Source of the DNA: Nissolia schottii
Taxonomy: Eukaryota; Streptophyta; Magnoliopsida; Fabales; Fabaceae
Direction: 5' to 3'
Assembly: GCA_003254905.1 (NCBI GenBank)
Contig: QANU01076562.1
Location: forward strand, 341,800-405,799
Length of the DNA: 64,000 nt
The translations under genes and the position numbers were made by a program. This document shows, piece by piece, positions 1 to 11,412 of the stretch. The first letter of the stretch is position 1. The number at the start of each line of letters is the position of its first letter. The notes below the pieces were generated by a model. It saw nothing but the letters and a program-made list of their open reading frames with translations. It did not search any database and was not told the DNA's origin.

Positions 1-105
1 GTTTTTTTTTGAACTTTTTCTTTTTCAGTTAAAATATGATAACAAGCAGCAACATCTTCAATCACTCATCTCTCTAACAAATCTTAGATCTTGCGCATGA
101 AATCA

Positions 106-214
106 CAAAGAACGACGAGGTCGAAGAGAACGTCGGGGTCGAAGATAACGTCGGGGTCGAAGAGAACGTCGGGGTCGAAGAGAACGACGAGGTCGAAGAG
201 GACGACGAGCAATG
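106..214. repeat. 18-bp minisatellite, about 5.5 units
   Basis: Five and a half direct copies of an 18-bp unit, GAACGWCGRGGTCGAAGA with small variants. Because 18 is a multiple of three, both strands stay open. The minus strand reads as a repeated Leu-Arg-Pro-Arg-Arg-Ser unit and the plus strand as a Ser/Thr/Lys/Arg-rich unit after an ATG at 98. Nothing else suggests a gene, so the open frames are probably a product of the repeat. Confidence 0.85.
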
Positions 215-297
215 AATAACGAAAATTTTCGAGAAAGAGAATGAAACGTGGGTTCACGCGCGTGTTGGTGAGAGTGGGAGAAAGAGTGGATGAAACG

Positions 298-361
298 GTT
301 ATTTGTGTATTCTAATACGGGTGTATGTATGGTGTATGATATATGGGTGTACATGTAGCAT
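298..361. mobile_element. Right end of a MITE (ATGCTACATGTACACC family)
   Basis: The block ending GGGTGTACATGTAGCAT matches the right end of the two fuller copies at 6091-6263 and 30172-30390, including the preceding GTGTATGTATGGTGTAT string. No matching left end is visible in the preceding 300 bases, so this is a truncated copy, or a larger element whose other end lies outside the window. Confidence 0.6.
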
Positions 362-363
362 AA

Positions 364-889
364 CTGAAAAAAAATGCAATTAATTATACATTAAGTTTTA
401 AAAATCTAATGATATCAAAATGAAAAAAATCATGAGTGGACCTTTTGTAAGTCCATTATAAATGAAACCAATTTACAGCTTCAACCTCACATTGTAAAAG
501 TTAAAACACTTTCAAAAGTTATACTAATGCCTGTTTAAACGAATATATATGTAAAAACTTTAACACTAACAATATATCAAAATATAATCTTTATTTTAAA
601 TTTACATAGCCTTCAATGTATCAAAGAATAATATAAAATCTTCACTAGTTATTAATAGTGATTATAATGCGTCAAAGTTAACAGTTTACAACTATTTTTT
701 TATGGTCTTTACATGACAAAATAAACAATGAGATGTATTTATAATTTAATTATTAAATTGTTTATATATAAAGAAAGTAAAATTAGAACTCAATGTCCAT
801 ATTCTTTATTTATTAGTATTCTTTTAGCTGTCTTTTATTTAGTAAGAACAATAATTGACAACATCCCGTACGAGATAACAAGGCTTAGT
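364..889. other. Intergenic, nothing recognised
   Basis: AT-rich sequence with no plausible coding frame, RNA gene or repeat boundary that I can support. Confidence 0.5.
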
Positions 890-906
890 TGGGCCTACTA
901 GGCCCA
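890..906. promoter_or_regulatory. Palindromic TGGGCC (site II-like) promoter element
   Basis: TGGGCCTA C TAGGCCCA is a perfect inverted repeat with a one-base centre, made of two divergent TGGGCC boxes. Paired TGGGCY (site II) boxes are known from plant promoters of growth, ribosomal and mitochondrial genes, where TCP factors bind. The downstream plus-strand gene is unclear; only a short possible first exon at 975-1028 follows. Confidence 0.45.
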
Positions 907-974
907 TAAGATACTCTCTGGATCTTTTCTACTGCAGGGCGCATGAACTTCACCTCGTTTTATGGTCAATCGGT

Positions 975-1028
975 ATGGATGAATATGAATATGAAGATAC
1001 ATTTGGTATTCTGAACCCAAAAACGAAG
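975..1028 (+). CDS. Possible first coding exon or gene fragment, unknown product
   Basis: An ATG opens an 18-codon acidic stretch, MDEYEYEDTFGILNPKTK, that ends exactly at a good donor (AAG|GTAGTT). It lies about 70 bases after the paired TGGGCC element. I do not recognise the protein and find no convincing second exon before NSE4 begins on the other strand at 1469. It may be a relic first exon, a very small gene or chance. Confidence 0.2.
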
Positions 1029-1468
1029 GTAGTTTTCGACCCTTGACATTTTTTGGTCCGTTTAATAGTAGGGTCACTACATGAGCAGAAGAAAAAGATG
1101 GTAGGGTCGCTATTGACTATCTGCGACTACGGAAACACATAAACGACTCAACGCATTGTTGGGGTTTCTATGCTTTAGGCCAGAGATGTCACTATCAATT
1201 TACAGAGATCCTTCCTTCGAAAAGATAGTTAGAAACAAGTCAACAAGTATGCATCTTTGCAAGTTATACCTGAAACTAGTGCGCACAGAGTTATACGAGA
1301 GCTATACAAAATTTGCAAGCACATGCTGAAAATGACTGCAGAGGGAGTCAAAATTCGAGCTAAATCCTCTTTGTTCAGTTCAGTATGATGTCTTGACCAC
1401 CTTGTTGCTATGGAACCAATCTTCCCGGATAATATACTAAACTTTGTTGTAGGCACTGTTTTTACCAG

Positions 1469-4400
1469 TCATTGACCATTCCTATGAGGCATCAGCTCCT
1501 CCCCAATCCCAACAGAGTCAACCATTAACTGAAAATTCAATGCCATGAAAGGAATAGAGAACAAATACATGAGACGACATAAAAAATACCTTGCAATTTC
1601 ACACAAGTATATTTAGCAACAGCTTCAAGACTATTGAATCAACAGATAATACCATCATTAAGTGTAAACTAAGGCTCAACGAGATCTTAAATTACTAGCA
1701 ATGACAATTTTAAACCCTGAATGATCTCGAGAGACCAGACCACGTAGAAGATATTGCTGTTCTGTATTATTCTTGGGCTCTTAAAATCGGTTAATAGTTC
1801 CACAGAGCCACTTGATTGCTCAAGGTTCATTAGAATGGCTCCCACCATTAATATTCAATAGAAGGTAGAAGAAACAGAAAAGGTAACCTTTGGTAGCACA
1901 CAAACCCAAAAACTAAGGGCACTGAAGTTAATATATATACAATTACTACCTAAGGAAAATTTGACATAAATAAAACTTTGAGTTAATTATGTTTTTAATC
2001 CTTGTAAAATTTGAAAGTTTGGTTTTAGTCTCTAGGCAAAAGTTTTAGTCCCTGAAAAATTGGAAAATTAGGTTTTAGTCCCTGGGGTTGGGTGAGGGTT
2101 GACTGTGCTGTGTGGCGTTGATGCGGTGCTGACGCGGCGCGCCACGTGGCATAACCCCCCTAAAACTTTCATCAATTAGCCAAGTGAGATCTCCCCTGTG
2201 TAATTGCATTCAGGGATCGATGTGGCTTCAGTTGGGGGTTGATCCTCCTATCCCCCATCTTCTCCCCTTTCCCCTAGCCCCTCTATGGGCTCCCAAGAAT
2301 AAAGAAAAAAGGTGCTGCGTACCTTCCAATCATTAAAATCAAATCTGAACACAAAGTGGCTGAAAGCAACACCCCCAGCACGAACTGCATTTGCACCAGG
2401 AGCATTCCTAGGTGCTACATAAAGCAAGGATAATAAACTGCTAGAGAGAAAATGAGAGGGTAAAGAACTAAAGATATTAATACAAGCATTCTTAAAGTAA
2501 CTCACAAACTAGTTGGAATCCAGCCTCATTGACTTTTATTTCTGCCCGCCCATCTTTGACTAAAAATGATAAAGCAAATAAATTCTCCACCGTTTGTGCA
2601 AAGGAGTTTCTATTCAAAATCAGCTTTTCAACCTTAACAACTCTATTTTTCCTTAAGATGCTAAACATAGTTATCATAGTTTTATCAGTGTCAATTCTCT
2701 CTTCTCTTGGACCTCCACCAAGCTGCAAAAATAATACAATAGTGTCAAAGAAAAAGGAAAGGAATTCTTAGCTGTACTAATACCATTGTCAAGTTCGGTT
2801 CAAGTCAATAGCAACTTCTTTATGTTCAAACCACAGATGAATGGATGACAAACTGATAGAAACTTGCTAGATAATGGAAAATGGAAAAAGAAAAAACAGC
2901 CAAGAGTTCATCAGTAACATTTCTATTAAAATCAAAACTTCTTGATAACACTGTTTTTTCTTCTTTTTGTCAATCAAAAACTGCATACTCACTAAAGCAA
3001 TTTACCTCTTCTGGCCGGGTCAATTCATTCGGCCTCACACGCTTTCTACTTCTATGATTAACAACCTTCCTCTGCTTTGTTTTAACATTGATGGGGCAAT
3101 TCCTGAAGAAGCAGAATTGGAAATAAATATCAAAATAGATATTACAATGGGACATACACATTGCAAAACAACGACTTCTTAATGCATTGAGGTTACATTG
3201 TATAGCACCCGGGACCCATTTTAAAAACATGTGATACTGATAGTCCAATATCCTTCCAAGCTATTGAGTTTCTGGTGCTAGTACTCAGTCCACCCTGTCC
3301 ACTGAATTCTTCAAGAATGTGCGAGACGAATTCTGAAGGAGTTAGCCCACCGTTAACATGACCTTTCACATACATTACCAAGGATTTGGTAATGTCTAAC
3401 AGAGCCTCTGCATCAGCCACTTGCTCTCTTGGATTTGCAACTGAAATTAGATAGAACATAAAACCAAAATTGGAAAAAAAAATATATTGGAAAAATGCAT
3501 TTCAGTATGAAAAATTGTAGTACTAAAATTATGATAAAAGATGTATGCTGGTTTTCATTCCTTACCACCCTTCTAATTACTGTCAATTTCTAAGTGAAAA
3601 TGGCACGGCATCACATCACTACAATTCATTGCTGCTTTGTGCAACATGTTTCATGCTACATAACACGACTCAAACATAGTGTATCTTTTATTCCTTACAT
3701 GCAGGAATAGCATAAGGTATTGAGACAAGATAGGTGCAAGGATGCACAACAAAATTTGAGTACAAGTAACAGAGGAAGTAGTGTGAGCAAATGCAATGCC
3801 AGGAAAACTTTGGTTGTCAACTTGGATACTATTTGGTAATGCAGCAACAGATAATTGTGGTCACAATAGGAATGCTATCAGTTCTGTGGAAGAAAAATTG
3901 GAAAGGATATTGTAATAATGATTGACATAATATACATTTTCTTTAGGTTTGTTTGATGGTTAATTATTTCCCCCACGTTAAAATGTAGTTAATTGATTTC
4001 TTAAAACTTCAAGAGCAAGCTAAATCACATAAATGCAGCACCAAAATTAAGCACCTAGCTGATGCAAGCTCTCCATTTCACCAAAAATCAAATCAAACTT
4101 GTTAGAGCCAGGCCTTGCGATTTCGTCCCTTTCATCTGCAAAAATCATAACGCACACAAATAAAATAAAATTTGAACCGTGACCGAACCAACTCAATTAC
4201 TTAACCAAACAACTTCGTTTCTTCCATTGAAAAATCGATCTCGGAAACTTGATAAATAATTTTCTGCGTGATAAGCCATTTGTATTTACGAAAAAAGGAG
4301 GGGGAAAAAAACAAGATTAGGCGAAAAAAAATCGCAGAACTTTGCATAGAGTGAGAAAAGCAAGGTGATTAAATAAAACAGTACTTCACCGTTAATCATG

Positions 4401-4552
4401 TTCTTGAAAGCAATGTACCGAGAACGAAGACCTCGACGACCGGTTAGATGATCGGCGTCGTCGTCCACGGAAACGACTTCAGCGCGAAGCTTGCTGTTGC
4501 TTCCAGTGCTGCTAACATCGCCGTTTTCCGACTCGCGCTGCAGTTTGACCAT
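1469..4552 (-). CDS. NSE4: NSE4, non-SMC element 4 (kleisin) of the SMC5/6 complex
   Basis: NSE4 is the kleisin subunit that links the SMC5 and SMC6 heads; the complex acts in the nucleus in DNA repair and genome stability. Seven coding exons fit with GT-AG introns and matching phases: 4552-4390, 4135-4055, 3440-3197, 3102-3006, 2722-2506, 2414-2323 and 1528-1469, giving 317 residues. Recognisable family blocks are the N-terminal helix region (RSRYIAFKNMINDERDEIAR, about 37-60), NPREQVADAEALLDITKS (about 84), a Lys/Arg-rich linker (KQRKVVNHRSRKRVRP), and the conserved C-terminal winged-helix region (about 205-297) with MFSILRKNRVVKVEKL, NSFAQTVENLFALSFLVKDG, SPRNAPGANAV and FVFRFDFNDWK. The last exon encodes a conserved-looking GEELMPHR tail. 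The start is the first ATG after an in-frame upstream TGA. The protein is shorter than my memory of the roughly 400-residue Arabidopsis NSE4A, mainly in linkers. Intron 6 holds a repeat fragment. Confidence 0.93.
1985..2160. repeat. Partial foldback-family repeat in NSE4 intron 6
   Basis: Contains tandem-like strings of the form TTTTAGTCCCTGnAAAATTnGAAA followed by a GC-rich segment (GTGTGGCGTTGATGCGGTGCTGACGCGGCGCGCCACGTGGC). The same vocabulary (GTTTTTAGTCC, TAAAATTTTAAAG, CAGCGTCGTTAA, CACGTGGC) forms the arms of the 1.1-kb element at 51729-52835. It appears to be a one-arm derivative sitting within the 794-bp last intron. Confidence 0.5.
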
Positions 4553-5540
4553 GACGATTTGAGTTCCTTCAGTAACCTTCTTCTGAGAGGAAAAAACAAA
4601 GAAGACGAAGACTGCGTCGATTTGGAGAATAAGAGAGGAATGGAATGAGAGGTGAAAATGGGAGGAAGTAAAAGAGAGTGAAGAAGACGATGCAGCATAT
4701 CAGGAGAGGGGACTCGGAGCGAGAAGCTTGCGAGAGACGTTCTCTTTTGAATTTAACTTGAGAATTGGAATTATTAACATATTTTAGATTAGGATGTTTG
4801 TTGTTACCCATGTTTTTAATGAGGGTATTGATATCAGTTATGTTTTTAGGTTTAAAATGATAAGTATTTAGAGTTAATAAGACACATTACTAATTCTTAG
4901 TCATAAATAATTATAAGGTACTGATAACTTTAAATTTGATCAGGTACTAGAATAATCCCCTTTAGATTAATAAATTGTGAATTTTGATTTTATACTTTGT
5001 TAAATTTTTTTGAGTTATTGATAAATTTTTTTTGTTTAGTTTTATTTTTTAATGTTAACTTGAATGGTTAAAAGATGATGTGATCGACATAAGTTAAGTG
5101 AATTCATTATAATTTAGTAAAACACGGTGAAACCAAATTTTAATTGTAGTCAAACCGATCACCTGGTCAAATCGGTCTATGGTTCAAACGCTTTGATTGA
5201 TTCAACAATGGTTAAAACTTTGTTTGACCATGTTCGACTAAATTATAATGAAACTCATCTAGTTTTTATCTTTTAACGGTATAACTTAATATTAAATGAC
5301 AAAAATTTATTTAACCCTAAATTTTAATTGCTATGCATCCATGATATAAATTTTTTTTTCATACTAATATTCAATTAAATTATATCACGTCAATAAAATA
5401 AAATATGTAACTCTTTTGTTTTATTACCTTAATAGTCATGCATATAAAATATTCAATTAAATAATAATGTAAAATATATTTATTCTCTAACTGCATAATA
5501 ATTAAATTTCTATTAATTATTAGGAAAATGATATGTGTAC
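4553..5540. other. NSE4 upstream region and AT-rich intergenic
   Basis: The first 200 bases hold the presumed NSE4 5' UTR and promoter on the minus strand, pyrimidine-rich on that strand. The remainder is AT-rich without a feature I can support. Confidence 0.5.
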
Positions 5541-5577
5541 ATAAAAAAAAGCACTTTAATTATACATAAATATTAAA

Positions 5578-5830
5578 TATTAATTTTCTCTTTTTTCTTT
5601 TTTACTCTCTCTCATTCACGCTCTTCTCCTTCTTCTCACCATTTTTTTCTTTTCTTCCCCAATCTCCCTTCATTTTTTTCTAATTTTTTTCATCTGCAAC
5701 TTTTTTTTTCATTTTGATCTTGTTCTTCTTTTTTGTTTCTTTTTTATTGTTCGTTTCTTTTTTTTTTGTTTCTTGCTTTTTTCTTGGTTTTTGGCATTTT
5801 TTGTTTTTTTGTTTTTTCTTTTCTTTTTAA
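5578..5830. repeat. Low-complexity polypyrimidine tract
   Basis: About 250 bases composed almost wholly of T and C on the plus strand (TTTTTTCTTTT, CTCTCTCTC runs). The open frames across it are compositional. Confidence 0.8.
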
Positions 5831-5964
5831 GACATTATGAAGATCCTGGTGATGACACTAGTGGTGGGTGGTACGTGGTACTACTAGCTAGTAATATAAA
5901 TATAAATAACGAACGAGAAATAATTCCACCATTTGTATATTTTTATTTTTATTTAAGACATTTT

Positions 5965-6050
5965 AAACCTATAAGATTGGTGTAGTGATGAGAGGTTTAA
6001 GTAATATGTATAATGTCTTAGGTTTAAATCTTATTGAATGTAATTTTTAA
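5965..6050 (+). mobile_element. Decayed tRNA-derived SINE-like segment
   Basis: An A-box-like TTGGTGTAGTGATGAGAG and, about 38 bases later, a B-box-like AGGTTTAAATCTTA occur in the spacing of a pol III promoter. No A-tail or target duplication is clear. The call is weak. Confidence 0.3.
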
Positions 6051-6090
6051 AGTCCTAAATTTTTAAATTTTAAGACATTTCATCTTGAAT

Positions 6091-6263
6091 CAAAAATGCT
6101 ACATGTACACCCAATTTTATACACCTATACATACACCATTAATAACACACAAACTTTATTCTTATAAGTGCACAAACATTACAAACATTAAAACACAAAT
6201 TTTATGTATATAAGTATAGGATGTATGTATGATGTATATTTTTTGGTGTACGTGTAGCATGGC
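6091..6263. mobile_element. MITE with 11-bp target duplication, Mutator-like
   Basis: Terminal inverted repeats ATGCTACATGTACACC and GGTGTACGTGTAGCAT bound a 173-bp non-coding element. Perfect 11-bp direct repeats TCATCTTGAAT flank it at 6080-6090 and 6264-6274. A target duplication of 9-11 bp fits the Mutator superfamily. Related copies lie at 30172-30390 and, truncated, at 298-361. Confidence 0.75.
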
Positions 6264-6544
6264 TCATCTTGAATATATTTTATATAAAAGCTAAAACTTT
6301 TTTCTTGACGTGGTATTAACCAAAAACTTATGTATAAACCTAAATAAAAAAGAATAAGTATACAATACACAAGTAAAATTACTAGTATATATCCCGTAAA
6401 AAAAAGTTGCTAGTATATATGCTTATATAAGTGAAAAGTTGAGTTCAAAAGAAAATGAATAGTGAGTAGCTTTTTCAGTTAACTTATTATTAATAATAAG
6501 AATGGAGAAATTATTGGGTACTTTCATAGAATAATTCGTAGTGC

Positions 6545-7190
6545 GTTCTGTTTGGAAGTGTTTGGGTTATGTTACGGCAAAGTTTTATGGTTTAATCGAT
6601 GTTACTGCCTGAATCCTCAATATCAGGGATAGCAGTGTTGGTGCACTTGGTTTCATGGTGATTTGGTGGCTTTGGCGGAGTCGTTGTTATTATTCGCCTC
6701 ATCACTCGTGACCTTGAACACCTGAAAGTTTGATTTTGCTTCCTTGGCTAATTCGGTCAAGGATCCGCATTTGGTTTGCTGGAGTTGGCCTGAGTTGGGT
6801 GTGTTAAAGTTAACATTGATGGTAGGTAGCTCTCGTGGGAATCCTACCCTAGCTGGCTTTGGAGTCGTGTTCAGAGATGCTAGAGGGTAATCTTTTAGTG
6901 GAGCTTTTGCCTATCTGATTTGGGCTTGCTATTGAGTCTCTGGAGGCTATTCGTCTGGTATCTGGGGTGGATGATACTCACCTTTATGGACTTGTGGTGT
7001 GTGATTCGTTCTTGGGTGGCTCGGGATTAGGATCTCCGCTTATCCCACGTTTCGAGGGAGGTTACTACATTTCGAGGGAGATTAATGCTTGTGCTGATTT
7101 TCTTGTGAAGGAGAGTACATTTTGTTACGTGTGAACTATATGACCATTGTCTTCTCTAGGACGTAACGTGTTTTGTTTTACTTTCAGATG
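6545..7190 (+). pseudogene. Decayed L1-type non-LTR retrotransposon, RNase H end
   Basis: Frameshifted pieces of a plant LINE C terminus are readable: VKVNIDG, then SSRGNPTLAGFGVVFRDARG in another frame, and farther on REVNACADFLVKES. These are the plant RNase H-like (RVT_3) motifs with the first catalytic Asp (NIDG). Several stops and frame changes make it dead. A similar fossil is at 19320-19830. Confidence 0.7.
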
Positions 7191-8319
7191 TATGACAAAT
7201 AATATAATTCATAGTATCTATGACCTTTATAAAGCAACCGGAAGGAATCAATCGCTTTTGGTCACGTTATTAAAAATCGTCATATCCCCTTAACACACAC
7301 ATCTAGCCCTTTGTTAACTAATTCTTATTGAGGTTAAAATTGTAAAACAAAGCGCCGTCATCATGATCACTATTACAACCCCCCGGTTTTATAATTTCCT
7401 CTTAGCAGTAAAAATTGCCCCTCATCTTTCTCATTTTCTTTTCATTTTTGTGCTTCTCATTGTTAGAAAAACAAAAATCATTAGTTATTATAAAACGTGG
7501 TTTGACAGATGCCATGTCGGTCAATCCCTCTAATAATGTAAAATTATATTCAATTTATTCACATAGTGATATTTTAGCTCTAATCAGGTACCTCGTAAAA
7601 AAAATTCAATTCCCAACACAATTTTTATTAGCAAATTACATAACTTTTCTTTCAATGATGCTTTTAAATTTTAAAGAAATTAAAAACAATAAATTAATAT
7701 ATAAAGTAGTTGTAGATTTTACTATTTCACCATATAAAAAAAGGAAAATATGATTGTTAACAAAGATTAAATTAAGATTATAAAGAAGGATGGTGATGGT
7801 TATTTTTTTTCTTTTTTTCTTTTTATATTGATGATTATGTTTTTATTGATCAGGAATTGGAACAACATGGATCATCATGTTGTGTAATTGATAACTTGGA
7901 ATAGACAAAGAATGAAGGAAACTCGCCAGATAAAACCTTCAAATATAGTAATGATAGATTACCAAGCATTACAAACTAGTTCAATTGAATTTGATATCTG
8001 TTGAGTAAAAAAAACCAATAGAGGGGAAAACTTCTCTATGCACTTCTCATGTCTTAGCCACAAAATTTTTGTTGAGCAAGTCAATATTGTCATCCAAAGT
8101 ATCTAGTGATTTTGTGTGTTGCTGCAAATTCTTGAGTGGCAGCACCTCTATCCATAGCACGGATTTAAATTCTCAGAAGCGAAAATCAGTCTAAGGTCCA
8201 CACCATTAGGTCATTTAGTAAGACTTATACAACAATTTGTTGATCCAAAGGGTCAACCCTCTGACTTTTCCACTTTAAAGAGATTCTTACTTTAAAACCT
8301 ACTGATTACTTAAACACAT
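7191..8319. other. Intergenic, nothing recognised
   Basis: AT-rich. A 112-codon plus-strand frame starting at 7415 has no recognisable motif, a low-complexity composition and no supporting context. Confidence 0.45.
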
Positions 8320-9062
8320 GATGCGTGATAGCCAGTTTTCTTCACTTCAATGGGTGTTGCAACCTGGATCTTCACATTTCCCATTGTATATCCTCATGTG
8401 GGATCTGTAATCGATAGTACAACACAAATATTAGTAAATAACATATAATCATTCTCATTGACAAATTTAGCTAGGGAAATCTATTTTTTACATGAAAAGT
8501 GTACACCCAATGCATAGAATGAGAATTAATTTGATTTATACATGCAGAGCATGTAGCAAAGCTTGGTGCATATCACCAAGACAATTAGTTTTCACATAAA
8601 AATAAGAAAATAAAATTTTGAAGTAAGATGGTGCTAGAATACCTTGCTGAGATTAATCCATTCCACCCACTCATTTGCCTCACCAACATCATAAACCAAA
8701 GCATGCTGGCCACATTTATCAAATATAAATGTGTTTCCATACTTGTCAAATTTGCACACATGATGGAACTAAATGGAACATTTTTATATGTGAAAAAATT
8801 AGACTTGTTCCCCTAACTTACCCTGAACATTAAAATACAATCAACCTAGTGAAAGTTCAAACAATGAGGCATTTACTTTACAAGATAGAGGTAAAAGTAA
8901 TCAAGGATCTTGACAGCTATTGTGATCTAAGTATTAGGGTTATAACTAGTAATGTGAGCCTCATAAAATTTATGGTCTTGAGGCAATCTAATCCAAACTT
9001 TCTTCCCAGTCAAGAGGCTAAATGCTGCTGCTTTAGGGGGAAGAGATGCTGCATAGACTTTG
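8320..9062 (-). pseudogene. Broken EMSY-LIKE (EML) gene, Agenet/Tudor-like part
   Basis: Three consecutive exons of an EMSY-LIKE chromatin-reader gene are visible on the minus strand. Exon A (9062 to about 8931) reads GKKVWIRLPQDHKFYEAHITSYNPNT. Exon B (8705-8643, after CCAG and before AAG|GTATTC) reads HALVYDVGEANEWVEWINLSK. Exon C (from 8404, after ATTACAG) reads IPHEDIQWE. These match the EML block that runs W-x-R-W-P-x-D-x-x-FYEAVI-x-DYNP, HALVYD, W-E-W-V-D-L and S-P-E-D-I-R-W-E-G-E-D-P-G. After IQWE the frame shifts by one base (TGG GAA A TGT GAA GAT CCA GGT) to continue CEDPGC, then a stop follows. Exon A also runs into a TAG just after its expected end. I see no N-terminal ENT domain upstream. 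Plant EML proteins bind chromatin and act in immunity and development; this copy is almost certainly non-functional. Confidence 0.72.
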
Positions 9063-9069
9063 CTGAAGA

Positions 9070-10870
9070 TAAGTGCCAAAACTAGTGGGAGAAAAAATCA
9101 GAAGGGGCATCAATGCATGTTTCTTCCTTTGCACTATTCAAGAATTGAATTTTAGTGCTACTTGTTATTAGGCTTTTAATTAGCCTCTTGATACTAAAGC
9201 AGCTCCATCAATTGCAGCTATGCTCAATGCAACGCATGAAGCTATTACTAGTGCTGTGTTGTGAATGCTCACATCATATCACATTATATACAAGTCAAGG
9301 TGGTACCTTTTGGGATGTGTTCTGCGTAGAAGCCGAAACAGTTGGATGAGTTTTGCTGCATCTTGCTGCTTGGTAACAGCCAGTTTTCCTCCACTCCCTG
9401 ATTGCATTTTCCATCACATGACATTGTATAAAGGCAGAATCGCAATGTGCAACTGCTGTGTAGCTGTGAATTATCAATCATTTTATTTAATTATCATGAT
9501 AATAATTGCAAAAATTAGTTACTTGTTCTTGACCATCTGGGCCATTTCCCCTATCTTTTTTGGTCATGTCTTGATTTGGGCTTTTAATTCCTCGGTTGCA
9601 GTAAAGCCTAAATGCCAAGGATAGTTTATAAGTCTGGCCTGCATTATTAGGCCAGTTTATCAAACAAGGAAGAATGCAGCACAGTTGGACTATACAAAAT
9701 GAATTTCCAGTTTCAAAATTTGGTTTGGCAATTTTAAAATGGCTTGGCAGAAATTTGGATATAATGTAACTTACTAGTTAGCTTATTATGAGACGTTACT
9801 CTTGCGATTCCGAGATGAATAGTTAAGATTACTCTCTTCACAAAACACTGGTGAACAATTCGTTAAAAATAAACCCTTTCATGTTTGATTTTTACATAAT
9901 AAGATTTGATCTTGTACCCTTACTATTTTTAATTATTTATGTCATATTCTCCATTAGCAGCGAAAGACTAGACAAGATAATGTCACGTGAAAAATTGACG
10001 AAAAGATGAATTCAGCCCATGACAAAAGATGTTTGTCCATGTGGAACTGATTCAAAGACACGGTACTACTACTACTACTAGCATTCAAAGAATCCCTAAT
10101 AACATGATCCCAGATCTGAAGCAAGGGTCCAAGTAGGAAAGTCAAAATTAGCCGCTAAGTATGGGGGGAATTTCCCTTACACTGTATTTGAAATTGATCC
10201 CCCAATGTGGCTCCCTAGTGGAGCACCTTCATGTGGGGGCTACCAGAATAAAAATCTTCCAAGGTGATGAATTTCGTAATTCATACTCATCCACCACATC
10301 TTCCAATCTCGGGAAAACAAGAAGAATCTCTAGTACAAAATGGAAAAAAAAAAAAAAAGAAAAAAAAAGAAGAAGAAAACAAAACTAGGGGCAACAGTAT
10401 ATTTTTTCTTTTCAAATGTGACTGACAGGCCAGCTAACATCTGGAAAAAAAATGTACAAATATCCCATATTTTACTCAGCAGGCAGATCTTCTAATTATG
10501 TGATAATTTTTAACTCATGCATAAGGTTTTCACATGTTTATAGAAGCATTAGGCCAGAACACAAGTGGAAAGGGAGTATTTTAAAAGTTGGTGTAAGAGT
10601 GGAAGATGACAAAATAAGAAGAGTGATTAGGCGTATATTTAATTAGGTTACTACTTAGTGCAAAGGAATAATACTATATACCAATTAGGTCACCACTTTA
10701 GAGCTGGTCCTTGATGATTTGGAGTCTTTGATTGACAAATCTTGAGAACATGGATTTACAATGTTTGTGTTTTTTTGAGTTCAGATTCACGTGTCCTATC
10801 ACATGAATCCCCCTCAGCTTGAAAATTGTTACATGAGTTGTGTGATTTAGATTCATTTATTGAAGTACAT
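9070..10870. other. Intergenic, nothing firmly recognised
   Basis: Includes a short (ACT)n run near 10066-10080 and A/G-rich low complexity at 10343-10380. The plus-strand frames at 9155-9624 and 10161-10388 carry no motif I recognise. Confidence 0.45.
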
Positions 10871-10871
10871 T

Positions 10872-10966
10872 GTCCGACTCATTACTTATATATCATTAAA
10901 AGAGATTTTAATGGAGTCAACACTTCAATGAAATCTCATCTAATGATAAATAAATAATGAGTGGAC
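10872..10966. mobile_element. Small hairpin MITE, copy 1
   Basis: A 95-bp imperfect palindrome with ends GTCCGACTCATTACTTAT and, inverted, GTCCACTCATTATTTAT. The centre contains AGAGATTTTAATGG and GAAATCTCATCTAATGAT. Related hairpins occur at 17243-17318 and, more decayed, near 43665-43745 and 53647-53733. Confidence 0.6.
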
Positions 10967-11412
10967 ACAATATCTCATGATGAATTAATATAAATATCTT
11001 TTCTCTTTGTTATATTGTTATATATATATATATAGTCATGAGCCACATCAGTCAATTATGTGTCACACGATCAACAGCTTCCCATCCAGGTCCCAACCTA
11101 GTAAACTAGAGGGTAAAAAATGCTATGCATTCCCTCTCCTCAAGTTCTTCTTAACATGCATGTAGTGGTATCATTTGCATGCTGAAAATTTATTAACCAT
11201 AACTTTAACTAAAAACTAACACTGATGATTAACTAAGCAGCTTATCATTATTATTTTTATAGAATATGATGTAACACAAAGTAATGGTGAGCCACGTGCA
11301 GGAGGCATGCATCTTTGCCTTTTTTCTTATATATCTGATCCAACTCTTCAAAATTATTATGTACCCTCTTTCATCTTAGCATGTCTAATACTGAAAACAT
11401 TCTCAATTCATC

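Noticed and set aside
5965..6050. Possible true tRNA gene suggested by A- and B-box-like motifs here and at 34859
   Set aside because: No cloverleaf with paired acceptor and anticodon stems can be drawn; the boxes fit tRNA-derived SINEs.
10230..10330. Minus-strand reading LEDVVDEYELRNSS resembling the Rx N-terminal part of CC-NBS-LRR resistance proteins
   Set aside because: The likeness covers only about ten residues, a stop follows soon after, and no NB-ARC or LRR sequence is nearby.
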